The notes: a model not told the origin generated them from the sequence alone. DNA of 64,000 bases from Bacteroidota bacterium (GCA_023251535.1 JAHEYP010000008.1:36519-100518); one strand, 5' to 3'. Numbered from the stretch's first letter, positions 44,761 through 55,345 are shown. Translations and numbers: made by a program.

Positions 44761-46389
44761 ATGAAAAAACTTTTAATTTCACTTTGCTTAATAATCATTA
44801 TTGGAGCACCCTTTTATTCATTTGCACAAATTTGCAAACCAATATTTAACTATAGCGTTGGTTCGGGTGGAAATGTAACATTCAATTTAACATATCCAAC
44901 AATAGGACCAGGGACAGGAATTTCTTGTATGTTTTTATTTGGAGATGGTTCTAATGCCTTCGCTTCGGGTGCAGTAACAAACCATACCTACCTCTATAAT
45001 TATCCATTGTATAGAGTTGAGGTACAAATTTTCGATTCAATAAATGTTTGTTATGACACTTCATATCAATATTTAGCAATTACAAATGCAACTCCGGTTA
45101 ATTGCCAAGGTACGGCATCTTTCAGCTATGCTCCATCTGGCTCGCTAACAAAATTTACAAATACAAACTCATTTGATCATTGGCAAATAATAGACTTTGG
45201 AGATGGCATCCCTAACCAATCTGCTGGAAGCATAGGCCCTGATGTTTATTACCAGTATAAACTCAATGGCACATACAATGCAACTGCTGTCTCTTTCCAA
45301 CAATATGGAAACATTACCCATCCTTGCGATACATTCACAACATCAGTTACAGTAAATAATGTTCCGTGCAGCCTACAAATGTCTGTTGAAGCGGATACGA
45401 TGTTCTATTATTTCATCCATGGGAGTAGTGTTTACTCAACTGGATATACCAATTTCAAGTGGTACATCGACGGAGTTCTTTTCTCTACAGCTAATTATTT
45501 TAACACCCCCGTTAATTTTCCAGAGGGAACATATCTTATTAGCTTGGCTGCCACAGGTCCGAATGGATGTCAAGATTCGCTTTCAGACACGATAGATTTA
45601 TATTATACACTTCCCTGCGTCGGAGCCACTGCCTATGTAAATAATATTGGCAATTGTGATGACTATCAATTTACATCATCGGGAAGCGGAGTACTTGCCT
45701 CATCATGGGCAATAGACAATGTAGTAGTTTCGACAAACCCCTCATTAGTGCAATCTATTCCCTTTCCTATGGGACAAAATAGTCCTTATCACATTATTAC
45801 TTGCTCATTAACTGGTAACAACTGCATGGACAATTATATTTTTTATGTAGTTAACCCCGCAGGCTTTTATTTTGAACTTGACACTTCCTCTTCCATGAAC
45901 ACATGGTATGTGTATTTAACTGGGAACTTACAAATTGCTTCACAGTTCTGGGATTTTGGAGATGGATTTACTTCTACACTAGCTGCGCCTTCTCATATTT
46001 ACAGTACTGGTGGTTATTATAATCTATGCCATACCATTACAACTACTTCAGGTTGCACTTATGATTATTGCTACAATAATTATTTTTACAAAGCCGGATT
46101 AAATAGCAACCCATTTCAAGTGATAGTAATGCCGTCCACAACAGGTGTTTCTGAGAATGAATTTAGTGACATTAAAATATCCCCTAATCCAGTTGAAAAC
46201 ACTCTTCAAGTGAAAGGAAATGTAGATTCTTTTAGCGACATGAAAATAATTAACATGCAAGGGCAATCTGAGAAAAGCATGCCATATTCATCATCGATAT
46301 CGACCGATGATTTAGTACCGGGAATTTACATTCTGGATATTCATACAAAAAATGAAAACCATTTAAGACTTCGATTTATTAAGCAGTAA
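44761..46389 (+). CDS. PKD-like repeat surface protein with T9SS type A domain
   Basis: 542 residues from the ATG at 44761 (MKKLLISLCLIII), which starts a signal peptide ending near SFAQ; the track start is 11 codons longer. It has several PKD-like units with the FGDG turn (MFLFGDGSNAFA, IIDFGDGIPN, FWDFGDGFTSTLAAPSHIYS). The C-terminal ~75 residues are a T9SS type A domain (IKISPNPVENTLQVKG, ending RLRFIKQ). It is a predicted cell-surface or secreted protein of unknown ligand. Confidence 0.85.
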   Translation: MKKLLISLCLIIIIGAPFYSFAQICKPIFNYSVGSGGNVTFNLTYPTIGPGTGISCMFLFGDGSNAFASGAVTNHTYLYNYPLYRVEVQIFDSINVCYDTSYQYLAITNATPVNCQGTASFSYAPSGSLTKFTNTNSFDHWQIIDFGDGIPNQSAGSIGPDVYYQYKLNGTYNATAVSFQQYGNITHPCDTFTTSVTVNNVPCSLQMSVEADTMFYYFIHGSSVYSTGYTNFKWYIDGVLFSTANYFNTPVNFPEGTYLISLAATGPNGCQDSLSDTIDLYYTLPCVGATAYVNNIGNCDDYQFTSSGSGVLASSWAIDNVVVSTNPSLVQSIPFPMGQNSPYHIITCSLTGNNCMDNYIFYVVNPAGFYFELDTSSSMNTWYVYLTGNLQIASQFWDFGDGFTSTLAAPSHIYSTGGYYNLCHTITTTSGCTYDYCYNNYFYKAGLNSNPFQVIVMPSTTGVSENEFSDIKISPNPVENTLQVKGNVDSFSDMKIINMQGQSEKSMPYSSSISTDDLVPGIYILDIHTKNENHLRLRFIKQ

Positions 46390-46497
46390 CTTATTTGATT
46401 ATTTGAAATAAAATCATTCAACTTATCCGACATTAAACGTTTATTTTCGGATAAGTTAATTCTGATATGCGATCTTCGCTCCCCCAATTAAAAAAGT

Positions 46498-48051
46498 ATG
46501 AGAAAAAACCAAAAACATTTAATTTACATATTGGCATCGGTGATGCTGATGGTATCTGCTTGTAGTAAAGAATCAAGCAATTCGGGAAATGGCGATACTG
46601 CTTCGGTTCTCGAGCAAAAATCTACTTTACAACAAGTTCCTTCCGGGAGTCCGATCGACGAAGTCACGTTGAATAAAGCGGTTATAAAAACGCTTGAAAA
46701 TACAGGTGATTTTAAATGGACCAATGCCGACTTAAAAACGCTTTGGAGTGCGCTTCAGTACAATGACCATAGCTTAGCAATCGGTTATGCTCCAGCTAAT
46801 GCAGGAGACATCAGCAGTAAACTAGGTTCTATCAATATTGCCACAGGTTCATTCAGAAAAGTACATGATGCGTTAATTGAGTACATTGTTAATGAAGCGA
46901 ACAAAACCGCAGCGACACCAATTACATGGCAGCAAATTGTTATCGAAGATGATGCAACATTACCAATACTAACGGTACGCCTTACCGATAAAAATGTGCT
47001 TACTGCCTTAAGCAATCTTAAAAACGTTCGCTATCTAGAACCAATCGATTTCTGGCCGGGAGATGGAAACAGATCTTCTTCGGGATGTTCTGGTTCTACT
47101 TATGGCATTAATACATTTGACTATACGAATATCACTCCCGCAGCTAAACTGCCATGGAATTACAATAACATCACTGTACCAAGTGCATGGAGTACTGCTC
47201 AAGGACAAGGTATCACGGTTGGTGTAATTGATGCTGGCATTAGCAGCGGACAACCTCTATTAGGATCATCTTTTAATGATGGTGCATCGTCTGTAGGAAG
47301 AACAATCCAAGTAGATTATACAATGGGTGGAAGTGGGTATTCAACTTGTACACACGGAACGAGTATGTGTGGAGCAGCGGTTGGCCCGCGTAACGGACAA
47401 AATGCTACTACAGGAGTTGCTTATAAATCGAATTTATATTTTATCCGTGCTGCAGATGATGTGGTATTAGATGCCTCGGTTGAAATCACAGGAGTAAAAA
47501 ATGCTATGGTACGCATGGGTGATCGTGCCGACGTAAAAGTAATTAGCATGAGTATGGGAACACCATTCGGAAGTAGTGTACTTAAAGACGGTGTTGATTA
47601 CGCTTATAACAAAGGTAAATTAGTATTGGCGGCTGCTGGAACATCTTACAGCTGGACAAGCTGGTGGGGAGTGATTTATCCTGCAGCATATTCATCATGC
47701 GTAGCAGTTACAGGAGTTAATGAAAGCAGTTCTACTTGCAGCGATTGTCATGATGGCTCTCAAGTGTTGTTAACTGTTCCGATGGAAAGAAATGGCAACA
47801 CCTCTAGAAATTCATTATCGCTAGCACCTTCAGGAGTTAACCCAACTTATATTGGAGGTAGCTCAATTGCTACTTCAACTACTGCGGGCGTTGCTGCCTT
47901 GGTGTGGAGCGCAAGACCTAATATGACTAGAGCGCAACTTTTAACCTGCCTTACAAATACTGCGCAATATTATCCTACAAGAAATAGCAGCCGCGGTTAC
48001 GGAAATATTAACGCCAACGCCGCTGTGAATTACGCGATAAGTCATTATTAA
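46498..48051 (+). CDS. S8-family subtilisin-like serine peptidase lipoprotein
   Basis: 517 residues with a lipoprotein signal (ILASVMLMVSAC, lipobox Cys22). The catalytic triad is visible: Asp245 in VGVIDAGISSG, His286 in CTHGTSMCGAAVG, and Ser456 in GGSSIATSTTAGVAAL. The ~200 residues before the catalytic domain may be an inhibitor-like pro-region (DDATLPILTVRLTDKNV). It has no T9SS domain, unlike its neighbours, so it is probably anchored in the outer membrane or periplasm. A strong terminator follows. Confidence 0.93.
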   Translation: MRKNQKHLIYILASVMLMVSACSKESSNSGNGDTASVLEQKSTLQQVPSGSPIDEVTLNKAVIKTLENTGDFKWTNADLKTLWSALQYNDHSLAIGYAPANAGDISSKLGSINIATGSFRKVHDALIEYIVNEANKTAATPITWQQIVIEDDATLPILTVRLTDKNVLTALSNLKNVRYLEPIDFWPGDGNRSSSGCSGSTYGINTFDYTNITPAAKLPWNYNNITVPSAWSTAQGQGITVGVIDAGISSGQPLLGSSFNDGASSVGRTIQVDYTMGGSGYSTCTHGTSMCGAAVGPRNGQNATTGVAYKSNLYFIRAADDVVLDASVEITGVKNAMVRMGDRADVKVISMSMGTPFGSSVLKDGVDYAYNKGKLVLAAAGTSYSWTSWWGVIYPAAYSSCVAVTGVNESSSTCSDCHDGSQVLLTVPMERNGNTSRNSLSLAPSGVNPTYIGGSSIATSTTAGVAALVWSARPNMTRAQLLTCLTNTAQYYPTRNSSRGYGNINANAAVNYAISHY

Positions 48052-48066
48052 TTTTCTATTCCCCAA

Positions 48067-48106
48067 TAATAAAAAAAACTCCCTGCAACACAGGGAGTTT
48101 TTTTAT
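48067..48106. terminator. Bidirectional terminator after the S8 peptidase gene
   Basis: aataaaaaaaactccctg and cagggagtttttttatt form a long stem with a 5-base loop, between convergent genes. Confidence 0.9.
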
Positions 48107-48129
48107 TAGTTTAATGTCAGAATTTAAGA

Positions 48130-48621
48130 TTACCCTAAAGCCAAAACAGCTTTCGCGAAAGTTTCGGTATCAGGTCCAATCACATATCTCCTTTTCTCCG
48201 TTTCGATCATAATTAGATTTTTAGAATGACCAGTATAACGAATATATCTTCCAATAGAATTAGAACTATACAAACCGAAATAACCAAAGAACCCACCAGA
48301 GGCAAAAAGTCGCAACCCAAAGCGCAACTTGGCAGCATCAACAGGTTCAATATTTACAATTTGATCTTTAGTAATAGTTAAAGCACCAACTGGCCTGTGA
48401 ATTAATAAACCATTATCGTTCACTTCATATGAAGTTGGATGGAATGCCCAAGATGTTCCAAGCGTTAAAATAAAAAAGCCAATAACAACAACTGGTGCAA
48501 TAACTGGAATTTCATTATTACCAACATCACGAATCATATAATATGCTATCGAAATCAAAATGGCAAAGACTAACGTAGTCATTACTTTTGACAAAGTGTC
48601 AAGTGTTACATTCTCTTTCAT
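48130..48621 (-). CDS. Two-TM protein with PH-like domain
   Basis: 163 residues. Two TM helices (MTTLVFAILISIAYYMI, VIAPVVVIGFFILTLGTSWAF) are followed by a ~95-residue domain resembling bacterial PH-like domains (YEVNDNGLLIHRPVGALTITKDQI, then LIMIETEKRRYVIGPDTETF). The family has no known function; a membrane-surface role is expected. It is a single gene upstream of no obvious partner. Confidence 0.72.
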   Translation of the reverse strand: MKENVTLDTLSKVMTTLVFAILISIAYYMIRDVGNNEIPVIAPVVVIGFFILTLGTSWAFHPTSYEVNDNGLLIHRPVGALTITKDQIVNIEPVDAAKLRFGLRLFASGGFFGYFGLYSSNSIGRYIRYTGHSKNLIMIETEKRRYVIGPDTETFAKAVLALG

Positions 48622-48670
48622 AATGCGTGGAAGACGTTCAGTTTAAAATAATATTTTAATTGCAATATTA

Positions 48671-50863
48671 TTATTTTTTTGCAAAGGTAACTACCGAAGT
48701 ATGCATATTTAATGAATTTGCTGTATAATATTGAATACGTGCGCAATACATTCCCGACACAAGTCTACTTACATCAATAGAATTATCGTTTTTAATTCCA
48801 CCTAATACAACTCTTCCTGTTAAATCAGTTATGTCAACTGAATTAATTTTAATTTCATCTGAATTTATTAGCTGCAATTTCTCTTCTACAGGATTAGGTT
48901 GCACTTTGAATTTCACATAGCCCAATTGACTTAATCCTACAGAAACATCTAAAATAGAAACTACAGTATTTGTTTGTACAGCAGGATTAAAATCGAAATA
49001 AATATCAGCACGGTTACTGATCAAATACGGACTTATTGGCAGGTAAAGCTCCGGTTTGATTTTGTATTTCACATAACCATGACTTAAAGGTTCATTGATA
49101 TTACTGTCAGGCAATAATATATTATCGAAATAAAATCTCAATGTATGTTGCCCACTTAGATCATAATGACAAGGATGCGAAGAACCTAACATTTCAAAAG
49201 TTGAAGGAATTAAATGTTGATCAAGTGAATCAACTACAACAATATTAAATGCAGTATCCGTTCCTGTATTTTGAAAGTAGATGGTATAGTTCATTGCTGT
49301 ATCTACATCCATGAAATAATAATTATTCGGATCATTATGTGGCGTAACAATTATTTCATTCGGATCAAAGCTTCCTGTAACCACTCTAGTATCACTGCTA
49401 ATATTATTGGCACTATTCTCGTCGTTAACAACACCCGACAAAGTAACACTCGTTCCAATACTAGTACCAATTAAACTAGGGTTTGCAGGAACACTATATG
49501 TTAATACCAGCGAATAACCTGAATGAGCTGCTATCATTGGCAATTGAATTTGAATTTCATGCGATGAAATCACCGTATAAGGTAACGGGCAATTAATCAG
49601 AGTCAATTGCGAATCATACATAACATTTATAACCGGACTTAAAGAATCAGCATAAGATTTATTATCAAAATAAACATAATCGTAATGATCAAATCCAGGA
49701 CGAATCGGTCCCATTGCAACACTAACAGCTGCGTCTATGTGCACTTTTATAGTATCACCTAAAACGATATTACTGATCGTGTCGTTACTTGCACTTAAAA
49801 CTAATCCGGATTGAGTACACACAGGCTCTAATTCAGCATTTCCTAAAGAACGCACTTGATAAGTTCCATACGGAAGGTTTATCTTAAAATGTCCGGATGC
49901 ATTGGCTGTGGCATAATAATTTCCTGGTGTTACCTCTACAATTTGATTAGAAACATATTGTTCATTTGTATCAATTAAACAATTGCTAATCGAATCGAGA
50001 ATTACATCACCTTCTATCACTCCACAATTATTCCCAAGACTTGGAACAACTACAGTAAAAATGGAATCACATGTATTAGCTCCCACCTGCGAAATTTTAA
50101 GCGTATACGTTCCTGGTAACAAATTTTTTAATTCAGTATAATTCGAATTTCCCCAACCAGCATTTGAGTTAGTAGGACCAGTACAAGTGACTGTATTATA
50201 TGCCCAACCACCGAGTACTGAATATAGCTCGATTTTACCTATCCCTTGTCCTTGACAAGATGGGTAAATTTTTAAACTATCGAGGTAATTGCCATTGGAA
50301 ACCGGAATATTACTTGACATAGCAGTTCCTTGACATCCAGAAGCATCAGTAAATGTTACTGATACTTGGGCGGAAGCACACACGTCGGGCACAGCCCAAT
50401 AATTTGCACTCTGATCAAAATAATATCCACTTCCTGCTCCTGAATATGAAGTGATTGTTATAGGTGGAACAGCATTAGAATTAGCCGTATTCAAATAAAC
50501 TATTCCATCACATTGGTGAGGACAGGGAAATCCTACAATAGAACCAAACATAGTAGGACTAAAACCCAATGTCGCACCCTGGATTGAATTTGCAGAAGTC
50601 AACAAAACGGAAGCGGTACCAGTAGTACCCATTGCATCTGTAATACTAACGGTATAATTCCCGGGCAACAAACCAGCAATAGTACCTGTAGTAGCTCCTG
50701 TATTCCATTGATAAGTATAAGGAGAAAACCCTCCTGTAAAATATGCAGAAAGTTGTCCGTTGGCTTGGCCACAACTTGGATTTTGCACAACTGATATACC
50801 CGCACCTGCGAATGATAGCATTGGAAAAAATAATACTATTATCAGTAGATTTTTTAGTTTCAT
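48671..50863 (-). CDS. T9SS type A surface protein, tandem paralogue 1 (SprB-like, DUF7619)
   Basis: 730 residues. A signal peptide (LIIVLFFPMLSFAG) precedes a SprB-like unit (PSCGQANGQLSAYFTGGF to ~80), then a cysteine-bearing block (FPCPHQCDGIVYL), a second SprB-like unit, and a carboxypeptidase-regulatory-like sandwich (VIEGDVILDSISNCLID). A DUF7619/DUF11-like domain (VTGSFDPNEIIVTP to AVQTNTVVS) and a C-terminal T9SS type A domain (FKVQPNPVEEKLQLI) complete it. The DUF7619 part is nearly identical to that of the two paralogues downstream, while the rest is diverged. Surface adhesin-like role inferred. Confidence 0.88.
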   Translation of the reverse strand: MKLKNLLIIVLFFPMLSFAGAGISVVQNPSCGQANGQLSAYFTGGFSPYTYQWNTGATTGTIAGLLPGNYTVSITDAMGTTGTASVLLTSANSIQGATLGFSPTMFGSIVGFPCPHQCDGIVYLNTANSNAVPPITITSYSGAGSGYYFDQSANYWAVPDVCASAQVSVTFTDASGCQGTAMSSNIPVSNGNYLDSLKIYPSCQGQGIGKIELYSVLGGWAYNTVTCTGPTNSNAGWGNSNYTELKNLLPGTYTLKISQVGANTCDSIFTVVVPSLGNNCGVIEGDVILDSISNCLIDTNEQYVSNQIVEVTPGNYYATANASGHFKINLPYGTYQVRSLGNAELEPVCTQSGLVLSASNDTISNIVLGDTIKVHIDAAVSVAMGPIRPGFDHYDYVYFDNKSYADSLSPVINVMYDSQLTLINCPLPYTVISSHEIQIQLPMIAAHSGYSLVLTYSVPANPSLIGTSIGTSVTLSGVVNDENSANNISSDTRVVTGSFDPNEIIVTPHNDPNNYYFMDVDTAMNYTIYFQNTGTDTAFNIVVVDSLDQHLIPSTFEMLGSSHPCHYDLSGQHTLRFYFDNILLPDSNINEPLSHGYVKYKIKPELYLPISPYLISNRADIYFDFNPAVQTNTVVSILDVSVGLSQLGYVKFKVQPNPVEEKLQLINSDEIKINSVDITDLTGRVVLGGIKNDNSIDVSRLVSGMYCARIQYYTANSLNMHTSVVTFAKK

Positions 50864-50926
50864 ATTTTACTTTTTTATCAAATGAAATGAATCAAAATTT
50901 ATTTGTGTCTCGCTAATTGATCGAAT

Positions 50927-53110
50927 TTATTTTTTAACGATCATTATATTCGCATAATGATCTTGTTTACTACTTAGCGATTGGTATTTTATTTTCAAAT
51001 TATACACCCCAGGATTTAGCATCCCTACATAAACATCTTTTGCATTGGACAAATTGTCGAAAACAACCCTCCCTTGAACATCATAAATCGTTGTTGATTG
51101 CAAATCAATTTCAGCAGAACTTACAAGATGCACTTTATCTTCTACCGGATTCGGCTGCACTTTAAATTGAACATCGCTTAGCTCATTTAATCCAACAGAA
51201 ACAACCATGGTAGACACAACAGTATTTGTTTGTACTGCAGGATTAAAATCGAAATAAATATCAGCACGGTTACTGATCAAATACGGATTTATAGGCAGGT
51301 AAAGCTCTGGTTTGATTTTGTATTTCACATAACCATGACTCATTGGTTCATTGATATTACTATCGGGCAGTAAAATATTATCGAAGTAAAACTTTAAAGT
51401 ATGCTGACCTGAAATATCATAACGACAAGGATGTGATGACCCTAACATTTCAAATGTTGAAGGAATTAAATGCTGATCAAGTGAATCAACTACAACAATA
51501 TTAAATGCAGTATCCGTTCCTGTATTTTGAAAATAGATGGTATAGTTCATTGCTGTATCTATATCCATGAAATAGTAATTATTTGGATCGTTGCGTGGCG
51601 ATACAATTATTTCATTCGGATCAAAGCTTCCAGTAACAATCCTTGAATCAACTGAATAATTATTTGCACTTATCTCATCATTTGCAACTCCTGATAATGT
51701 GGCCGTTGACGACAATAAAAATCCTAAGATACCAGTTGGTGTATAATAACCAATTGATATAGCATATCCCTGACGTGCAGCAATCATCGGCAGTTGAAAT
51801 TGGATTTCATTTGCTGAAACCACAGTATAGGGTATTGATGGATTAATTAATGTAAGAAGCGGATCATATGTTATATTAACTACTGGATTCAATGAATCAG
51901 ACCATGAATTATTGGCAACATAAATATAATCGTAATGATCAAATCCCGGACGAATAGGTCCCATAGTTATACTAACGGATGCGTCTATGTGAATTTTAAT
52001 GGTGTCACCTAAAACAACATTACTAATGGTATCATTACTTGCACTTAATGTTAAACCTCCTTGTGTACAAACAGGCTCTAACCCAAGTGTACCGACAGAT
52101 CTGAATTGGTAAGTTCCATAAGGAAGAAATGATTTAAAATGTCCAGATGCATTTGTAGTTGTATAGAAATTCCCAGGCGTTATCTCTACAACTTGTCCTG
52201 CAACCGGTTGCTCATTCACATCAATTGTACAATTATAAAGTGAATCCATTATAACATCGCCCTCAATCATGCCACAATTATTACCCATACTAGGAACTAC
52301 AACTGTAAAAGTCGAATCGCAAATAACAGCACCCGGTTGAGTTGCTGTTATTGTATAAACTCCCGGTAATAAATTTGCAAATTCAGTGTAAGGGTATTGT
52401 TGAGATAAAGTTTGAGAAAATGAAGGACCAGAACATTGAACAGGATACATGTAGAGCCCCTGCAACTCAGAATACAATCTTATTTTGCCAACTGCTTGGG
52501 TTTGACATGAAGGAAATACATTTATACTATCAATATAATTCCCTTCAGGAAATGGTTGAGAAGGATATGTGGATCCAGGGCAACCGGTATCATCAACAAA
52601 ATCAACACTAATCCATTCGTTTGCACATACTCCTTCAACAACCATTGAGTTAGACGATGAATCGAAAGTTAAATAAGCTGAAGTACCACCCGAAACAAAA
52701 CTAGGGTTAATAGGTAATGTTGCATCAGAAATATCCGTATTGAAATATAAAATCCCATTACATTGGTGAGGGCAAGGGAAACCAACCACTGTACCAAAGG
52801 CTCCATTGACAAAACTAAGATCAACACCAGTGACAAAGGGAACTAACGCCACAGTTGCTGATGCACTATCTAAAGCACCATTAGCATCAGTTACATAAAC
52901 TGTATAAACCCCTGGCATTAGATCTGTAATATTCGAAGATGTTTGGCCGTTGCTCCATTGATAAGTAAATGGCGATGCCCCTACAACATTTGTATTTATT
53001 TGACCCGTTGGGTTACCGCAGGAACTATTTTTTACAACTGAAATATTTATACCGCCCAAAGAAACTATGGGGATAAGCAATACAATAATTAGCATGAATT
53101 TTGCTTTCAT
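50927..53110 (-). CDS. T9SS type A surface protein, tandem paralogue 2 (SprB-like, DUF7619)
   Basis: 727 residues with the same architecture as its neighbours: signal peptide, SprB-like units (NSSCGNPTGQINTNVVG), the FPCPHQCNGILYF block, a regulatory-like sandwich (MIEGDVIMDSLYNCTID), DUF7619 and a T9SS type A tail ending NIMIVKK. From MIEGDV to VSVGLNELSD its sequence is almost identical to paralogue 3 at protein and DNA level, whereas the first ~270 residues and the last ~70 differ clearly. It is separated from its neighbours by 63 and 42 bases, so the three genes probably form one transcription unit read from 55345 downwards. Confidence 0.88.
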   Translation of the reverse strand: MKAKFMLIIVLLIPIVSLGGINISVVKNSSCGNPTGQINTNVVGASPFTYQWSNGQTSSNITDLMPGVYTVYVTDANGALDSASATVALVPFVTGVDLSFVNGAFGTVVGFPCPHQCNGILYFNTDISDATLPINPSFVSGGTSAYLTFDSSSNSMVVEGVCANEWISVDFVDDTGCPGSTYPSQPFPEGNYIDSINVFPSCQTQAVGKIRLYSELQGLYMYPVQCSGPSFSQTLSQQYPYTEFANLLPGVYTITATQPGAVICDSTFTVVVPSMGNNCGMIEGDVIMDSLYNCTIDVNEQPVAGQVVEITPGNFYTTTNASGHFKSFLPYGTYQFRSVGTLGLEPVCTQGGLTLSASNDTISNVVLGDTIKIHIDASVSITMGPIRPGFDHYDYIYVANNSWSDSLNPVVNITYDPLLTLINPSIPYTVVSANEIQFQLPMIAARQGYAISIGYYTPTGILGFLLSSTATLSGVANDEISANNYSVDSRIVTGSFDPNEIIVSPRNDPNNYYFMDIDTAMNYTIYFQNTGTDTAFNIVVVDSLDQHLIPSTFEMLGSSHPCRYDISGQHTLKFYFDNILLPDSNINEPMSHGYVKYKIKPELYLPINPYLISNRADIYFDFNPAVQTNTVVSTMVVSVGLNELSDVQFKVQPNPVEDKVHLVSSAEIDLQSTTIYDVQGRVVFDNLSNAKDVYVGMLNPGVYNLKIKYQSLSSKQDHYANIMIVKK

Positions 53111-53152
53111 AACTTTTTCATTGTTTTTTTATGTATTCAAAATTTAGCACTT

Positions 53153-55345
53153 TCAATATTTCATAAATTGTATAACAGATGATTTAATATCTGAATTTCT
53201 AGCATAACTATAATTCACTCTTAATGAATACAATCCTGATGAAAAACTACGAACATCGATTGTATTATCAACAAGCTTTCCATCAAACATTACTTTTCCT
53301 AAAGCATCCACAATTGTTGCCGATACAATTCCAATTTCATCATTACAAAATAACACAATTTTTTCTCCTACCGGATTCGGCTGCACTTTAAATTTCTCAT
53401 CGCTTAGCTCATTCAATCCAACAGAAACAACCATTGTCGAAACAACAGTATTTGTTAGCACTGCAGGATTAAAATCGAAATAAATATCAGCACGGTTACT
53501 GATCAAATAGGGATTTATTGGCAGGTAAAGCTCTGGTTTGATTTTGTATTTCACATAACCATGGCTCATTGGTTCATTGATATTACTATCGGGCAGTAAA
53601 ATATTATCGAAGTAAAACTTTAAAGTATGCTGACCTGAAATATCATAACGACAAGGATGTGATGACCCTAACATTTCAAATGTAGAAGGAATCAAATGCT
53701 GATCAAGGGAATCAACTACAACAATATTAAATGCAGTATCTGTTCCTGTATTTTGAAAATAGATTGTATAGTTCATTGCTGTATCAATATCCATGAAATA
53801 ATAATTATTCGGATCGTTGCGTGGCGATACAATTATTTCATTCGGATCAAAACTTCCAGTAACAATCCTTGAATCAACTGAATAATTATTTGCACTTATC
53901 TCATCATTTGCAACTCCTGATAATGTGGCCGTTGACGACAATAAAAATCCTAAGATACCAGTTGGTGTATAATAACCAATTGATATAGCATATCCCTGAC
54001 GTGCAGCAATCATCGGCAGTTGAAATTGGATTTCATTTGCTGAAACCACAGTATAGGGTATTGATGGATTAATTAATGTAAGAAGCGGATCATATGTTAT
54101 ATTAACTACTGGATTCAATGAATCAGACCATGAATTATTGGCAACATAAATATAATCGTAATGATCAAATCCCGGACGAATAGGTCCCATAGTTATACTA
54201 ACGGATGCGTCTATGTGAATTTTAATGGTGTCACCTAAAACAACATTACTAATGGTATCATTACTTGCACTTAATGTTAAACCTCCTTGTGTACAAACAG
54301 GCTCTAACCCAAGTGTACCGACAGATCTGAATTGGTAAGTTCCATAAGGAAGAAATGATTTAAAATGTCCAGATGCATTTGTAGTTGTATAGAAATTCCC
54401 AGGCGTTATCTCTACAACTTGTCCTGCAATAGGTTGCTCATTCACATCAATTGTACAATTATAAAGTGAATCCATTATAACATCACCCTCAATCATGCCA
54501 CAGTTGTTGCCTAAATCTGGTAAAACGACATTAAAAGTAGAATCACATGGCCCCATTGATGAATTCCGCAAAACAGTAACATTGTATGTTCCAGGCAATA
54601 AGTTATCGAACGTAGTCGGCACTGTTCCTAACTGTAAAACAAGAGTACCTGATGGACCCGAAATAGTTACAGTATTTAAAATTGCTGAAGGACTTGCATT
54701 AAAAAATCTGATTTTCCCTGTTGCTTGCGATAAACAACTTGGAAATACATTCACACTGTCAATATAATAACTTGAACCTATCGCTGGCATTAATCCAGTC
54801 GTTCCCGGACATCCATTGGCATCTACAAATTGCACCTCAACGATATCACCTTCACAAACATTATCAACCACCCATTGATTTGTTCCATTGTCAAAGCTAA
54901 CTACATTAAAAGGGTTAGGGCTGCCGAAACCCAAACTGGCGGTTATAGGTAAGGTCGCATTTGAACTCTCTTCATGAACAAACATTCTTCCATTACATTG
55001 CTGAGGACAAGGAAAACCTACCAATTGTGTTACAGTTCCACTGAAATAAGAAAGATTTACTCCTGAAACAAAAGGCTGATCAGCAACAACCGTTGTCGCG
55101 CTATCTAATGTTCCATTTGCATCAGTTACATAAAGAGTATAGGTTCCAGGAAGTAAATGATCGATATATGGCATCGTTGATCCTGTGCTCCATTGATATG
55201 CAAAAGGAGCAATTCCTGTAACATACGCTTCGATTTTACCTGTTGGTGCTCCGCATGAACTATAAGAAGTTACACTGAGGTTAATACCCGCAAACGATAT
55301 AATAGGGAATAGAATAGCGATTAATAAAGTAGAAATTTTCTTCAT
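53153..55345 (-). CDS. T9SS type A surface protein, tandem paralogue 3 (SprB-like, DUF7619)
   Basis: 730 residues from the ATG at 55345 (MKKISTLLIAILFPI), a better signal peptide than the track start 14 codons upstream. SprB-like units (SYSSCGAPTGKIEAYVTG), the FPCPQQCNGRMFV block (HQ changed to QQ), the regulatory-like sandwich, DUF7619 and a T9SS type A tail (FKVQPNPVGEKIVLF, ending VIQFMKY) are present. The central ~1.1 kb matches paralogue 2 with very few substitutions. It is the first gene of the tandem set, and a promoter should lie before 55345, though I see no clear TAnnTTTG. Confidence 0.88.
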   Translation of the reverse strand: MKKISTLLIAILFPIISFAGINLSVTSYSSCGAPTGKIEAYVTGIAPFAYQWSTGSTMPYIDHLLPGTYTLYVTDANGTLDSATTVVADQPFVSGVNLSYFSGTVTQLVGFPCPQQCNGRMFVHEESSNATLPITASLGFGSPNPFNVVSFDNGTNQWVVDNVCEGDIVEVQFVDANGCPGTTGLMPAIGSSYYIDSVNVFPSCLSQATGKIRFFNASPSAILNTVTISGPSGTLVLQLGTVPTTFDNLLPGTYNVTVLRNSSMGPCDSTFNVVLPDLGNNCGMIEGDVIMDSLYNCTIDVNEQPIAGQVVEITPGNFYTTTNASGHFKSFLPYGTYQFRSVGTLGLEPVCTQGGLTLSASNDTISNVVLGDTIKIHIDASVSITMGPIRPGFDHYDYIYVANNSWSDSLNPVVNITYDPLLTLINPSIPYTVVSANEIQFQLPMIAARQGYAISIGYYTPTGILGFLLSSTATLSGVANDEISANNYSVDSRIVTGSFDPNEIIVSPRNDPNNYYFMDIDTAMNYTIYFQNTGTDTAFNIVVVDSLDQHLIPSTFEMLGSSHPCRYDISGQHTLKFYFDNILLPDSNINEPMSHGYVKYKIKPELYLPINPYLISNRADIYFDFNPAVLTNTVVSTMVVSVGLNELSDEKFKVQPNPVGEKIVLFCNDEIGIVSATIVDALGKVMFDGKLVDNTIDVRSFSSGLYSLRVNYSYARNSDIKSSVIQFMKY

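Noticed and set aside
48671-55345. Tandem paralogues considered as an assembly duplication
   Set aside because: The ends of the three genes differ clearly in sequence, so they are genuine separate genes; only the shared core is near-identical.
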